Shown here piece by piece: positions 1 to 8,907 of a stretch of DNA of 64,000 bases. The position numbers and the translations under genes were made by a program. Under the pieces are notes generated by a model. It had not been told where the DNA came from. It ran no database searches and was given only the letters and a program-made list of their open reading frames with translations. Source of the DNA: Candidatus Dietzia intestinipullorum (GTDB lineage Bacteria; Actinomycetota; Actinomycetes; Mycobacteriales; Mycobacteriaceae). The stretch is from positions 62,001 to 126,000 of the forward strand of contig DWWP01000054.1 of assembly GCA_019119635.1 (NCBI GenBank). Direction: 5' to 3'. Position 1 is the stretch's first letter. Each line of letters begins with the position of its first letter.

Positions 1-1661
1 GTCTGCGCGGGCGCTGGGTCCGGGCGGATCCCGGCGCCCTCCGGCGCGCGGCCCGCTTCCTCGCCTCCCGGCGGGGCCAGAAGGCCACCGCCCCGGCGCT
101 GGTGGGCGCCCTGGCATCGGAGGAGGCCGAGGGTGTCGAGGTCGAGGCTCCGGACACGATCGACTGGCTGGCGTCGTCGTCGGCCGGGCCGCTCGAGCTG
201 CCGGACTGGTTCCGGGCGACGCTCCGGCCGTACCAGGTGGAGGGCGTGCAGTGGCTCCTCGCGCTGGCCCGCGCCGAGACCGGGGCGGTCCTGGCGGACG
301 ACATGGGACTGGGAAAGACCATGCAGGTCCTCGCGCTGACCTCGGTCGAGCACGAGGAGGGGCGTCGGGGGCCGACCCTCGTGGTGGCACCGCTGACGCT
401 GATCGCGACCTGGGCGCGCGAGGCCGAGCGGTTCGCACCGCGGTTGCGCGTCCACGTGCATCACGGGGCCGGACGTGATCGCGGCGAGGGGGCGCAGGTC
501 CGGCTCGCGGGCCACGATCTCGTCCTCACCTCGTACGGCACGGCCACCCGTGACGCGGACCTGCTCACCGAGGTGGCGTGGCGGCGGATCGTCGCCGATG
601 AGGCGCAGACCATCAAGAACCCGTCCACCGCGGTGACCAAGGCGGTGACCGCGCTACCGGCCGAGCACCGCGTGGCCCTCACCGGGACACCCGTCGAGAA
701 CCGACTGGACGAGCTCCGCGCGGTGTTCGACTTCGCCAACCCCGGCCTCCTGGGGTCCGCGAGCACCTTCCGGGCCCGGTTCGCGGTACCCATCGAGTCC
801 CACCGTGACGAGTCCGCGGCGTCGCGCCTGCGCGCACTGGCCGCCCCGTTCGTGTTGCGGCGGCTCAAGACCGACCCGCGGGTCGTGGCCGACCTCCCCG
901 CCAAGCAGCACATCCGGGTGGACGCGCAGCTCACCCGTGAGCAGGCCACGCTGTACCGGGCCGTGGTGGAGGACATGATGGAGCAGGTCGCCGAGTCCGA
1001 GGGCTCGGCACGCAAGGGCGCGATCCTCAGCGGGCTGACCGCGCTCAAGCAGGTCTGCAACCACCCGGCGCACTATCTGGCGGACGGCTCGCCTCTGCTG
1101 CGGGGCGGCCGGCACCGTTCGGGGAAGCTCGCCGCCCTGGACGAGGTGCTCACCGAGATCCTCGCCGCGGGCGAGAAGGTCCTGCTGTTCACCCAGTACC
1201 GCGCCTTCGGCGAGATGATCCTGCCTCTGCTCGAGCGACGTGCCGCCACCGCGGTGCCGTTCCTCCACGGCGGGGTCGCGGCCTCGGGACGGGCGGAGAT
1301 GGTCGAGGAGTTCCAGTCCGCGGGCGGACCCCCGGTCATGCTCGCCTCGCTCAAGGCCGGGGGCACGGGACTCACCCTCACCGAGGCCAACCACGTCGTG
1401 CACCTGGACCGCTGGTGGAACCCCGCGGTGGAGAGCCAGGCCACCGACCGTGTCCACCGGATCGGCCAGACGCGGGTGGTGCAGGTACGCACACTCGTGG
1501 CCCCGGGCACCGTGGAGGACAGGATCGACGATCTGCTCGCCGCCAAGCGTGACCTGGCGGAGATCACGCTCGGTCCGCTCGCGGGCGCGCTCACCGAACT
1601 GGATGACTCCGCGCTCGCCGCCCTGGTGGAGCTGACAGACGAGGGGGGTGACGAACCGTGA
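1..1661 (+). CDS. SNF2-family DEAD/DEAH-box helicase (5' truncated by window)
   Basis: This is the C-terminal part of a SNF2/Swi2-type DNA-dependent ATPase. The frame is open to the left edge (first full codon at base 3), and the residues before the first GTG (102) read LRGRWVRADP, typical of the linker before the SNF2 ATPase in bacterial HelZ-like proteins, so the true start lies upstream. Visible motifs are Walker A (DDMGLGKT), motif II as DEAQ, LTGTPVEN (motif III) and the C-terminal motif VI HRIGQTR. These proteins translocate on duplex DNA and are linked to repair or transcription-related remodelling; the exact role is unknown. The stop overlaps the GTG of the SWIM protein by 4 nt, a pairing seen in other actinobacteria (from memory Rv2101/Rv2102). 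Confidence 0.93.
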   Translation, partial: LRGRWVRADPGALRRAARFLASRRGQKATAPALVGALASEEAEGVEVEAPDTIDWLASSSAGPLELPDWFRATLRPYQVEGVQWLLALARAETGAVLADDMGLGKTMQVLALTSVEHEEGRRGPTLVVAPLTLIATWAREAERFAPRLRVHVHHGAGRDRGEGAQVRLAGHDLVLTSYGTATRDADLLTEVAWRRIVADEAQTIKNPSTAVTKAVTALPAEHRVALTGTPVENRLDELRAVFDFANPGLLGSASTFRARFAVPIESHRDESAASRLRALAAPFVLRRLKTDPRVVADLPAKQHIRVDAQLTREQATLYRAVVEDMMEQVAESEGSARKGAILSGLTALKQVCNHPAHYLADGSPLLRGGRHRSGKLAALDEVLTEILAAGEKVLLFTQYRAFGEMILPLLERRAATAVPFLHGGVAASGRAEMVEEFQSAGGPPVMLASLKAGGTGLTLTEANHVVHLDRWWNPAVESQATDRVHRIGQTRVVQVRTLVAPGTVEDRIDDLLAAKRDLAEITLGPLAGALTELDDSALAALVELTDEGGDEP

Positions 1662-2416
1662 GCGCCGGCAGCGGGATCCCGACCCGGTCGCGGGCCGGAC
1701 CGTTCGGCAGGCACATGTGGAGCCGGCGGTGGGCCAAGGACTTCGAGTCCGGTGTGGACCGCAACGAGGTCTCCGGCGGGAGACAGGACGCGCGGCGTGG
1801 CAGGGTCGTCTCCCTCGACCATTCGGGCCGCACGGTCCGCTGTGACGTCGAGGGGAGCCGGCCGCTGCCCTTCACCGTCGAGTTCGAGTTCGCCCCGATC
1901 GACAGCACGGACTCCGACGCGCTCCGGCGCGCGCTGGGAGACGAGGAACAGGGCGTCGTCGGTGCGCTGACCGGCGAGTTCTCGGACACGGTCGGCTTTC
2001 TGCTGCTCCCCGCGGTCCACGGGGACACCGCGTACACGTGCCGGTGTCCGGTCCAGCCCGGCCCGTGCAGGCACGTGATGGCGGCCGCCTACGTGATGGT
2101 GGAGTGGTGGGATGTCCACCCGGAGGCCCTCTTCGCTCTCCGGGGTCTGGGGGCGGAGGAACTCGGCGTGGTGCTCGGCGACGGGGCCGGGGACGACGAG
2201 ACCGTCTCCTACGACGTCCGGGAGGCACTGTGGGGGAGCGACCCCCTGCTGCCGGTGATCCCGCGCCCGGAGCCCGCCGGGCTCGAGGACCTCCTCGACG
2301 CCCCGGTCGCCCGGCGGCTCGCCGCGGCGGCGTCCGCCGACCCGCTAGAGCAGCTGCGGGTGGTGGCGGATCTCGAGGATTTCCTCGAGGCGTTCAGCCG
2401 CTACGGGGATCAGTGA
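1658..2416 (+). CDS. SWIM zinc-finger protein
   Basis: A 252-aa protein with one SWIM-type zinc site, C128-x-C130-x6-C137-x-H139, in the context TCRCPVQPGPCRHV. SWIM domains bind nucleic acid or protein partners. The stretch around residues 14-35 (arginine and tryptophan rich, GRHMWSRRW) is typical of actinobacterial members that sit beside SNF2 helicases. The GTG start overlaps the helicase stop by 4 nt, so the two are probably translationally coupled and may act in one complex. The C-terminal half is acidic and has no motif I recognise. The biochemical function is not established. Confidence 0.85.
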   Translation: MSAGSGIPTRSRAGPFGRHMWSRRWAKDFESGVDRNEVSGGRQDARRGRVVSLDHSGRTVRCDVEGSRPLPFTVEFEFAPIDSTDSDALRRALGDEEQGVVGALTGEFSDTVGFLLLPAVHGDTAYTCRCPVQPGPCRHVMAAAYVMVEWWDVHPEALFALRGLGAEELGVVLGDGAGDDETVSYDVREALWGSDPLLPVIPRPEPAGLEDLLDAPVARRLAAAASADPLEQLRVVADLEDFLEAFSRYGDQ

Positions 2417-2465
2417 GGCGGGGCGCCCGCACAGACGCGGCGACACCGGTGTCGGACCCCCGTCC

Positions 2466-2471
2466 TACTAT
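2466..2471 (+). promoter_or_regulatory. Candidate -10 box for the SbcD-like gene
   Basis: TACTAT ends 6 nt before the ATG at 2478 and there is no Shine-Dalgarno sequence, so a transcript starting at the usual distance would be leaderless. A weak -35-like CGACAC lies at 2441-2446, with a 19-nt spacer. Confidence 0.4.
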
Positions 2472-2477
2472 GCGGCC

Positions 2478-3665
2478 ATGACCTCACCACGGGACCGGGC
2501 ACCGGTCCGATTCCTCCACTCGGCCGACTGGCAGCTCGGGATGACCCGGCGATTCCTCGGCACCGAGTCCCAGGCGGTGTACACCGCCGACCGGCTGGCC
2601 GCGGTCGCCGCGCTCGGCGACCTGGCGACCGAACACGGGGCGGAGTTCGTGGTGGTGGCCGGGGACGCGTTCGAGGACAACGCCGTGCCGCGCTCGGTGG
2701 TCCTGCGCGCAGCGGAGACTCTCGCGGCGTTCCCGGTGCCGGTCCTCGTCCTCCCGGGCAACCACGATCCGCTCGATGTGTCGTCGGTTCTGCGGTGCCG
2801 CGACTTCTCGGCCGCGGTCGAGGGTGGAGCGGTGACCGTCATTGACCAGCCGGGACCGTACGAGGTGGTGCCCGGAGTGGAGGTCGTCGGCGTGCCCTGG
2901 ACCTCGAAGCGCCCGGACCCCGCGCGGCTGCCGGCACTGTTGGCCTCCCTCGAGCAGACGGACTCCGTCCGTGTGCTGGTCGCGCACGGCGGGACAGACG
3001 AGGTGTACAGCGGTCAGTCCCCGTCGGTGGAGTCGATCTCCGTGGCAGCGCTCGAGGAGACGGTCGACGCGGGCCTCGTGGACTACGTGGCCCTGGGCGA
3101 CCGGCACTCGGTGACCCGCGTCGGCTCGGGAGACAGGATCCGGTACTCCGGTAGCCCGGAGACCACGGCGTTCGACGACGTGGAGAAGGACTCCGGCAGC
3201 GCGTTGCTGATCGAACTGGGCCGCGACGGTGCCGACGGCGCCCGGGGCGGCTGCGAGGTCACCGCACTGCGCACCGGACGCTGGTCGTTCCGTGCGCTCA
3301 CCGCGCAGATCGACTCGGACGACGACCTCGACGCGCTCGCCGGGCGGGTCGAGGCGATCGAGGACAAGCCGCGGACCGTGATCAAGTTGGGGCTCACCGG
3401 CACCGTCGGGGTGGCCCTGCGCGCCCGGATCGACGAGCTGTTGGCGAGGTGGACGGAGCTGTTCGCTTCGGCATACCTGCGGGAGCGACTCACACACCTG
3501 GTGGTCCGGGCTGACGATGAGGATTTCTCCGATCTGGTCGGTGGATACGCGGGACGCGCCGTCGAGGACCTGGTCGACCTCGCGGCGTCGGGCGGCGAGC
3601 AGGCGGAGGACGCCGGCAACGCCCTCGGACTCCTCTACCGGCTCGTGGAAGGAGGATCGCGATGA
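2478..3665 (+). CDS. SbcD/Mre11-like calcineurin-type phosphoesterase
   Basis: A 395-aa member of the SbcD/Mre11 metallophosphoesterase family. Motifs in order: SADWQLG (D17, Q19), GD at 62-63, GNHD at 94-97, AHGG with H170, and ALGDRH at 205-210. In canonical SbcD the first motif is DxH and the last GHxH; here Q19 replaces one His and D208 another, so metal binding is altered. It overlaps the following ATPase gene by 4 nt, the usual SbcD-SbcC arrangement. From memory, M. tuberculosis Rv1277 near argS is the counterpart and shares these substitutions. A role in DNA end processing is likely; nuclease activity is not certain. Confidence 0.85.
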   Translation: MTSPRDRAPVRFLHSADWQLGMTRRFLGTESQAVYTADRLAAVAALGDLATEHGAEFVVVAGDAFEDNAVPRSVVLRAAETLAAFPVPVLVLPGNHDPLDVSSVLRCRDFSAAVEGGAVTVIDQPGPYEVVPGVEVVGVPWTSKRPDPARLPALLASLEQTDSVRVLVAHGGTDEVYSGQSPSVESISVAALEETVDAGLVDYVALGDRHSVTRVGSGDRIRYSGSPETTAFDDVEKDSGSALLIELGRDGADGARGGCEVTALRTGRWSFRALTAQIDSDDDLDALAGRVEAIEDKPRTVIKLGLTGTVGVALRARIDELLARWTELFASAYLRERLTHLVVRADDEDFSDLVGGYAGRAVEDLVDLAASGGEQAEDAGNALGLLYRLVEGGSR

Positions 3666-6292
3666 TCCTGCACCGGTTGCTCATCCAGGACTTCCGCGGC
3701 GTGGTGCGGGAGGAGGTGGACGTCCCCGAGCGCGGTGTCCTCGTGATCGAGGGGCCCAACGAGTCCGGCAAGACGAGCCTCGTGGACGCCCTCGAGATGC
3801 TCCTCAACCACAAGGCGTCCTCGGGACGAGCCGACGTCAAGGCCGCCAAGCCGGTCGGTCGGGACGTCCCCGTGATCGTCGAGGCCGAGTTCAGCGTCGA
3901 CGGCCGACGGTTGGTCTACCGCAAGGAGTTCAACAGGGGAAAGAAGACCGTCCTCGAGTTCCCCGGCTCGACCGCGGTGGCGCTCACGGGGGACGACGCG
4001 CACGATCACGTGACGGAGCTGCTGGACAAGCAGGTCGATCGCTCACTGTGGAGCGCCCTGCGGATCGCGCAGGACGAACCGATCCGCCAGGTCGACGCGG
4101 GCAAGGGGCTCGACTCTCTGCGCCGGGCCCTGGATTCTGCTGCGGGGGGAGAGGATCCGACCGGTGACGATTCGCTGATCGCGCGGGTGGGGGAGGAGCG
4201 CAACCGCTACCTGACGGCGGCACAGGGCAAACCCACCGGCGACCTCGCGCGATCCGAGGAACGGCTGGCGGCAGCGCACACGACCGTCGCGGACGCCCGG
4301 TCGAGGTACTCCGAGCTCGACGCAGCCGTGGCCGAGCACGCTTCGGCGTCCGCCGCGCACGAGGCCAGGACGGCCGCGCTGGTCACGGTGCAGGGCGAGG
4401 TGGACCGGCTGGAGCGGGCGGGGCACGCCGCCGCCGAGCTGCGAGAGGAGAGCCGGACCGCTGATGCCGAGGTCCAACGCGCCCGGGTGGCATCCGACGC
4501 GGCGACACGGGCCCACGACGAGCGCGTCGCGTCGATCTCGGCCCGCGATCGGGCGTGGGACAAGGCCCGCGAGCTGGACGCGTCCGTAGAACAGGCGCAG
4601 GCGTTGATGGAGCCGGCGGACGCTCGGGCCCGCGAGGCGAGGCAGGCACTCGAGGGCGCCGAGGAGGCGGTCACCCGTGCGCGGGCTCGCCTCGACGCCC
4701 TCCGTGCGGCAGACGAGGCCGAACGTCGCCGGTCCGATCTGGCCGCCCTGGACGCGCTCATCTCGAAGGTGCGCGCGGTCGGGGAGGACCTCGCCGAGCG
4801 GGAGGCCGACCTGGCCGGTGTCGCGCTGCCGGACGGGACGCCCGAGAAGATCCGCGTCGCCGACGAGGAGCTGCGGGAGGCAGTGGTCCGCAGTGCGGCC
4901 AGCGCTCCGCGCGTGGAGGTATCGGGTGAGGGACCACTCACGGTCGGCGATGAGCAGATCGAGGCGTCGGGGGGCTGGGCGCGCGAGATCGTCGAGGACA
5001 CGGTGTTCGAGATCGGGGAGGTCGCGCTCACCGTCGTTCCCGCCGGGGACACGGACTCCGTCCGCAGAGACGAAGCGGCAGCCCGGGCCCGGCTCGGCGC
5101 TCTCCTCGAGGAAGCCGGCGTGGACACAGCGTCGGACGCGGAGCGGCGACGACGGCGTGCGGACGACGTGCAGGCGGAGATCGCTGCACTGCGTCGGCGG
5201 CGTGCAGACCTTCTCGGCGACGACACGCCCGAGGACCTCGACCGTCGCCGCCGCGAGCTGGCGGATCGGATCGCGGCCGAGCCGGACGGCTCGGGCACCG
5301 AAGCGCCGGCCCCCGCGCCGGACTCCGCTACCGAGGATGACCCGGTGGAGGCGGCGTCCGAGGCGGAGAGGAAGCTGGCAGGCCTGCGCGCGGCGGACCG
5401 CACCGCCGCGTCGGAGGCGGCGTCACACCGCACCGAGCTCGCGACCCGGACCGCGCTCACGGCGGACGCGGCGCGCGCGGCCGACGAGGCCGAGGCCGCG
5501 CTGGCCGCCGCCCGCGAGTCCGCCACCGACACCGAGCTCGCCGCGGCGGTGGAGGAGTCCACCTCGGTCCTCGAGGTCGCGCAGGAGGCGGCACGATCCG
5601 CTCGCGACCGACTGCAGGAGGCGCTGGCCGACGCCCCGCCCGAGCTCCTCGAGAACGCGAAGTCGTCGCTGGCCTCGCTCGCCGCCGAGGAACGGGACTC
5701 CGCCGCCGTGGTGGCCACCGCTTTGGGGCGGGTCAACTGGATCGGCGGACAGGGCCGGCTTGACGAGGTCTCCTCGGCCGAGCGGGAGTTGGAGGACGCC
5801 GAGCGCGAGAACCGGGCCCTGTGGCGCCGGGCTCGCGCCGCGGACCTGCTCCACCGCACGCTGGCCCGCCGGAGGTCGGAGGCGATGCGCGCGTACCAGG
5901 AGCCGTTCCACCGCGCGGTCGTCGACCTCGGCTCGCTGGTGTACGGGCGCGACTTCGACGTCGAGCTGGATGAGGACCTCACCATCCGCAGCCGTCGTAT
6001 CGGCTCGGTCACCGTCGACTACGACTCGCTCTCCGGCGGCGCCCGCGAGCAGCTCTCCGTGATCGTGCGCATCGCGTGCGCTCGACTGGTGGGAGACGAC
6101 GGCGTCCCGGTCTTCCTCGACGACGCCATGGGCTACACCGATCCCACCCGACGGTTCTCCATGGGCGCGGTCATCGCGGCCGCGGCGGCGACTTCTCAGA
6201 TCATCGTGCTCACGTGTGACCGGGCGCGGTTCGCCGGGATCGGCGGCGCCCGGACCCATACGATGCGGCGCGCCGTCGCCGAGGAGGAGTGA
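3662..6292 (+). CDS. SbcC/YhaN-like coiled-coil AAA ATPase
   Basis: An 876-aa SMC/Rad50-type ATPase. Walker A GPNESGKTS lies at residues 31-39. A long Ala/Arg/Glu-rich coiled coil spans about 200-720, interrupted near 415-465 by a probable globular segment. The C-terminus has the ABC signature LSGGAREQL and a Walker B-like VFLDDAMGYTD. There is no CxxC zinc hook in the coiled coil: the only two cysteines are near the C-terminus. This sets it apart from canonical SbcC/Rad50 and resembles YhaN-type proteins and, from memory, Rv1278. It overlaps the phosphoesterase gene by 4 nt and should form an ATPase-nuclease complex with it. Confidence 0.85.
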   Translation: MILHRLLIQDFRGVVREEVDVPERGVLVIEGPNESGKTSLVDALEMLLNHKASSGRADVKAAKPVGRDVPVIVEAEFSVDGRRLVYRKEFNRGKKTVLEFPGSTAVALTGDDAHDHVTELLDKQVDRSLWSALRIAQDEPIRQVDAGKGLDSLRRALDSAAGGEDPTGDDSLIARVGEERNRYLTAAQGKPTGDLARSEERLAAAHTTVADARSRYSELDAAVAEHASASAAHEARTAALVTVQGEVDRLERAGHAAAELREESRTADAEVQRARVASDAATRAHDERVASISARDRAWDKARELDASVEQAQALMEPADARAREARQALEGAEEAVTRARARLDALRAADEAERRRSDLAALDALISKVRAVGEDLAEREADLAGVALPDGTPEKIRVADEELREAVVRSAASAPRVEVSGEGPLTVGDEQIEASGGWAREIVEDTVFEIGEVALTVVPAGDTDSVRRDEAAARARLGALLEEAGVDTASDAERRRRRADDVQAEIAALRRRRADLLGDDTPEDLDRRRRELADRIAAEPDGSGTEAPAPAPDSATEDDPVEAASEAERKLAGLRAADRTAASEAASHRTELATRTALTADAARAADEAEAALAAARESATDTELAAAVEESTSVLEVAQEAARSARDRLQEALADAPPELLENAKSSLASLAAEERDSAAVVATALGRVNWIGGQGRLDEVSSAERELEDAERENRALWRRARAADLLHRTLARRRSEAMRAYQEPFHRAVVDLGSLVYGRDFDVELDEDLTIRSRRIGSVTVDYDSLSGGAREQLSVIVRIACARLVGDDGVPVFLDDAMGYTDPTRRFSMGAVIAAAAATSQIIVLTCDRARFAGIGGARTHTMRRAVAEEE

Positions 6293-6347
6293 TCCTCCCG
6301 CGGGAGCGGAGGACATCCCGCAGGAGTCCCCGTGGTCTAATGTCCGC

Positions 6348-6827
6348 ATGAACGAGACCCGCTGGCTGAACGAGGACGAGCAGCGCATGTGGCGTCGGTA
6401 CCGGGACGTCAACCAGCTGCTGGAACTGGCGATCGAGCGGCAGCTCCAGCGCGACGCGGGGATGTCGCAGTCGGATTACGCGGTGCTGGTCAGTCTCAGT
6501 GAGGCCGAGGGCATGGGCCTGCGGGCGCGCCAGTTGGGCGCGGAGCTGGGGTGGGATCGCAGTCGCGTGTCCCACCAGGTCCGACGCATGGAAGGTCGCG
6601 GTCTGGTTTCCAAGGGCACCTGCGCGGAGGATGGTCGCGGGACCGTCGTCAGCCTCACCGAGGCGGGGGCGGAAGCGATCGGCCGAGTGGCACCGATGCA
6701 CGTCGAGAAGGTGCGCGAGCTCTTCATCGACGTGGTCACCGACGAGGAGGTCGGGCAGCTCACCGCGATCTACGAACGCATCATCGACCGGATCGGCACC
6801 GTCGACGGGATCACCCTGCCCGGCTGA
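6348..6827 (+). CDS. MarR-family transcriptional regulator
   Basis: A 159-aa winged-helix regulator. The ATG at 6348 is preferred to upstream in-frame starts because it begins the conserved part (MNETRWLNEDEQRMWRRY) and follows the intergenic gap. The recognition region includes LGAELGWDRSRVSHQVRRM and the wing has the family's basic GRGLV plus DGRGTVV pattern. MarR proteins usually act as dimeric repressors answering small aromatic ligands or redox signals. The ligand and target are unknown; no adjacent divergent target gene is present. A TAATGT box at 6338-6343, 4 nt before the ATG, is a possible -10. Confidence 0.88.
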   Translation: MNETRWLNEDEQRMWRRYRDVNQLLELAIERQLQRDAGMSQSDYAVLVSLSEAEGMGLRARQLGAELGWDRSRVSHQVRRMEGRGLVSKGTCAEDGRGTVVSLTEAGAEAIGRVAPMHVEKVRELFIDVVTDEEVGQLTAIYERIIDRIGTVDGITLPG

Positions 6828-6941
6828 TCCGGCCGACAGTACGAGCAGACCAAGAGGATGACCCGCGAGCGGTTCCGGTCTGGGTGAGCCGCGCTTACGG
6901 CGCGCCCGGCCGCTACGGGACCCGGCTGGTGTGGATACGAC

Positions 6942-6987
6942 GAAACCCTCTCCCGATCCAGCTTCTGTGCAGGTGGGAGAGGGTTTC
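6942..6987 (-). terminator. Hairpin terminator of tRNA-Arg
   Basis: A perfect 13-bp inverted repeat, GAAACCCTCTCCC (6942-6954) with GGGAGAGGGTTTC (6975-6987), and a 20-nt loop. It begins 5 nt beyond the tRNA 3' end on the minus strand. There is no long U tract, but the symmetry and position fit a terminator, which could also stop read-through from the MarR gene. Confidence 0.6.
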
Positions 6988-6992
6988 TTCGG

Positions 6993-7065
6993 TGCCCCCG
7001 AAGGGAATCGAACCCCTGACCTTTGGTACCGGAAACCAACGCTCTATCCCCTGAGCTACGAGGGC
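6993..7065 (-). tRNA. tRNA-Arg (anticodon CCG)
   Basis: The minus strand folds into a full cloverleaf. The 7-bp acceptor GCCCTCG/CGGGGGC has one G-U pair, the D stem is GCTC/GAGC, the anticodon stem TTGGT/ACCAA carries the loop TTCCGGT (anticodon CCG), and the T loop is TTCGATT. The discriminator is A (plus-strand T at 6993). The terminal CCA is not encoded; the genome reads ACCG. It decodes CGG, a heavily used Arg codon in this G+C-rich DNA. It lies head-to-head with argS, its cognate synthetase gene, about 190 bp away. Confidence 0.95.
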
Positions 7066-7071
7066 GGGATA

Positions 7072-7089
7072 CCGACTCCTCGGAGTCGG
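7072..7089. other. Hairpin upstream of tRNA-Arg
   Basis: CCGACTC (7072-7078) and GAGTCGG (7083-7089) form a 7-bp stem with a CTCG tetraloop. On the minus strand it lies just 5' of the tRNA and could be in the pre-tRNA leader. The rest of 7066-7254 is the shared tRNA/argS promoter region; a possible minus-strand -10, TACGAT, sits at 7142-7147. Confidence 0.35.
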
Positions 7090-7240
7090 AGGCCGTCCGG
7101 CTCGGCAGCCACGGGCCACCGGTGCCTGATCGGCGAGACCGATCGTAGCACCGGGGCGGGGCGGCGACCGCATCGGGCTCCGGCGAGGGGGCCGAACGTG
7201 TTGCCGTGTGTGCGGATTCCGGCGTCGACATGCCGGCATC

Positions 7241-7246
7241 TAGGAT
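7241..7246 (+). promoter_or_regulatory. Candidate -10 box of the argS operon
   Basis: TAGGAT ends 8 nt before the GTG of argS. Initiation 7-8 nt downstream would put the 5' end at or next to the start codon. An AGGA at 7247-7250, 4 nt before GTG, is an alternative short-spaced ribosome site. Confidence 0.45.
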
Positions 7247-7254
7247 AGGAAGAC

Positions 7255-8907
7255 GTGACTCCCGCCCATCTCGCCGCCGTCATCCGTGCCGCAGTCCTCA
7301 CTGTTCTCACCGAGCGTGGGGCCGACGTCTCGGTCGTGCCCGACACGGTCGTCGTCGAGCGCCCCCGGAACCCGGAACACGGCGACTACGCGACCAACAT
7401 CGCGCTGCAGCTGGGCAAGAAGGTCGGTGCGCCCCCGCGCGAGCTCGCACAGGAGATCGCGACCGTCCTCGCCGAGGATCCGGGCGTGAGTTCCGCCGAG
7501 ATCGCCGGCCCCGGTTTCCTCAACATCCGGCTCGACTCCGGCGCGCAGGGCGCACTGGTCGCGACCGTGATCGACCAGGGCGAGGCGTTCGGCACCGGCG
7601 AGGCGATGGCCGGCCGACGGGTCAACCTCGAGTTCGTCTCGGCCAACCCCACGGGGCCCATCCACCTGGGGGGTACCCGCTGGGCGGCGGTCGGCGACGC
7701 GCTGGGCCGGGTCCTCGAGGCGTCCGGCGCCGAGGTGACCCGCGAGTACTACTTCAATGACCACGGTGCGCAGATCGACCGCTTCAGCCGGTCCCTGGCC
7801 GCCGCGGCCCGGGGCCTGGACACGCCGGAGGACGGCTACGCGGGCGCGTACATCGACGACATCGCCGCCCGGGTCGTGGCCACGCACCCGGATGTCCTGG
7901 ACCGCCCCGAGTCCGAGTCGCTCGAGACCTTCCGGTCCGCGGGCGTGGACCTGATGTTCACCCACATCAAGGAGTCCCTCGCCGAGTTCGGCACCGTGTT
8001 CGACGTCTACACGCACGAGAACTCGATGTTCACCTCGGGCGCGGTCGACCGCGCGATCGAGACACTCAAGGGCAACGGCAACCTGTACGAGTCCGAGGGC
8101 GCCTGGTGGCTGCGTTCCAGCGACTTCGGGGACGACAAGGACCGGGTGGTCCTCAAGTCCGACGGGAACGCGGCTTACATCGCCGGCGACATCGCCTACT
8201 TCCTGGACAAGCGCGAGCGCGGCTTCGACCTGTGTATCTACATGCTCGGTGCGGACCACCACGGGTACATCGCGCGCCTCGAGGCGGCGGCCGCCGCGCT
8301 CGGCGACGACCCCGCGACGATCGAGGTCCTGATCGGACAGATGGTCAGCCTGGTCCGGGACGGTGCCCCCGTGAAGATGAGCAAGCGGGCCGGCACGGTG
8401 ATCACACTCGACGACCTGGTGGACTCGATCGGGGTGGACGCCGCCCGGTACGCCCTCATCCGTTCGTCGGTCGATCAGACCATGGACATCGACCTGCAGC
8501 TCTGGGCGTCGGCGACCAACGACAACCCGGTGTTCTACGTGCAGTACGCGCACGCCCGACTGTGTTCGTTGGCACGGAATGCCGCGGACCTTGGCGTGAC
8601 CGCCGAGGGAGCCGACCTGGCCTTGCTGACCGAGGACAGGGAGGGAGCGCTCATCCGGACGATCGGGGAGTTCCCCCGCGTGGTCGCGAGCGCCGCCGAG
8701 CTGCGTGAGCCGCACCGGATCGCGCGCTACCTCGAGGAGCTCGCCGGCGCCTACCACCGCTTCTACGACACCTGCCGGGTGTTGCCGATGGGCGATGAGG
8801 AGTCGGGCCCGCTGCACTCGGCGCGGTTCGCGCTGAGCACCGCGACGCGGCAGACGCTCGCCAACGGGCTGCGCCTGATCGGCGTCTCGGCTCCGGAGAA
8901 GATGTGA
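7255..8907 (+). CDS. argS: Arginyl-tRNA synthetase
   Basis: A 550-aa class I aminoacyl-tRNA synthetase that charges tRNA-Arg in the cytoplasm. The HIGH-like signature is HLGG in [10 protein letters not shown] (about residues 136-145) and the KMSKS-like site is KMSKR near residue 375. The N-terminal add-1 domain and the C-terminal DALR anticodon-binding domain (ending VSAPEKM) are complete. The GTG start gives the family's usual N-terminus. The stop overlaps the lysA GTG by 4 nt, making argS the first gene of a lysine/threonine operon, an arrangement known in corynebacteria where argS and lysA are cotranscribed. Confidence 0.97.
   Translation: MTPAHLAAVIRAAVLTVLTERGADVSVVPDTVVVERPRNPEHGDYATNIALQLGKKVGAPPRELAQEIATVLAEDPGVSSAEIAGPGFLNIRLDSGAQGALVATVIDQGEAFGTGEAMAGRRVNLEFVSANPTGPIHLGGTRWAAVGDALGRVLEASGAEVTREYYFNDHGAQIDRFSRSLAAAARGLDTPEDGYAGAYIDDIAARVVATHPDVLDRPESESLETFRSAGVDLMFTHIKESLAEFGTVFDVYTHENSMFTSGAVDRAIETLKGNGNLYESEGAWWLRSSDFGDDKDRVVLKSDGNAAYIAGDIAYFLDKRERGFDLCIYMLGADHHGYIARLEAAAAALGDDPATIEVLIGQMVSLVRDGAPVKMSKRAGTVITLDDLVDSIGVDAARYALIRSSVDQTMDIDLQLWASATNDNPVFYVQYAHARLCSLARNAADLGVTAEGADLALLTEDREGALIRTIGEFPRVVASAAELREPHRIARYLEELAGAYHRFYDTCRVLPMGDEESGPLHSARFALSTATRQTLANGLRLIGVSAPEKM

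Noticed and set aside
1-6292. A known phage-defence system built on SNF2 and SbcCD-like genes
   Set aside because: No defence-specific partner, integrase or G+C shift; the pairs match chromosomal repair genes of other actinobacteria.
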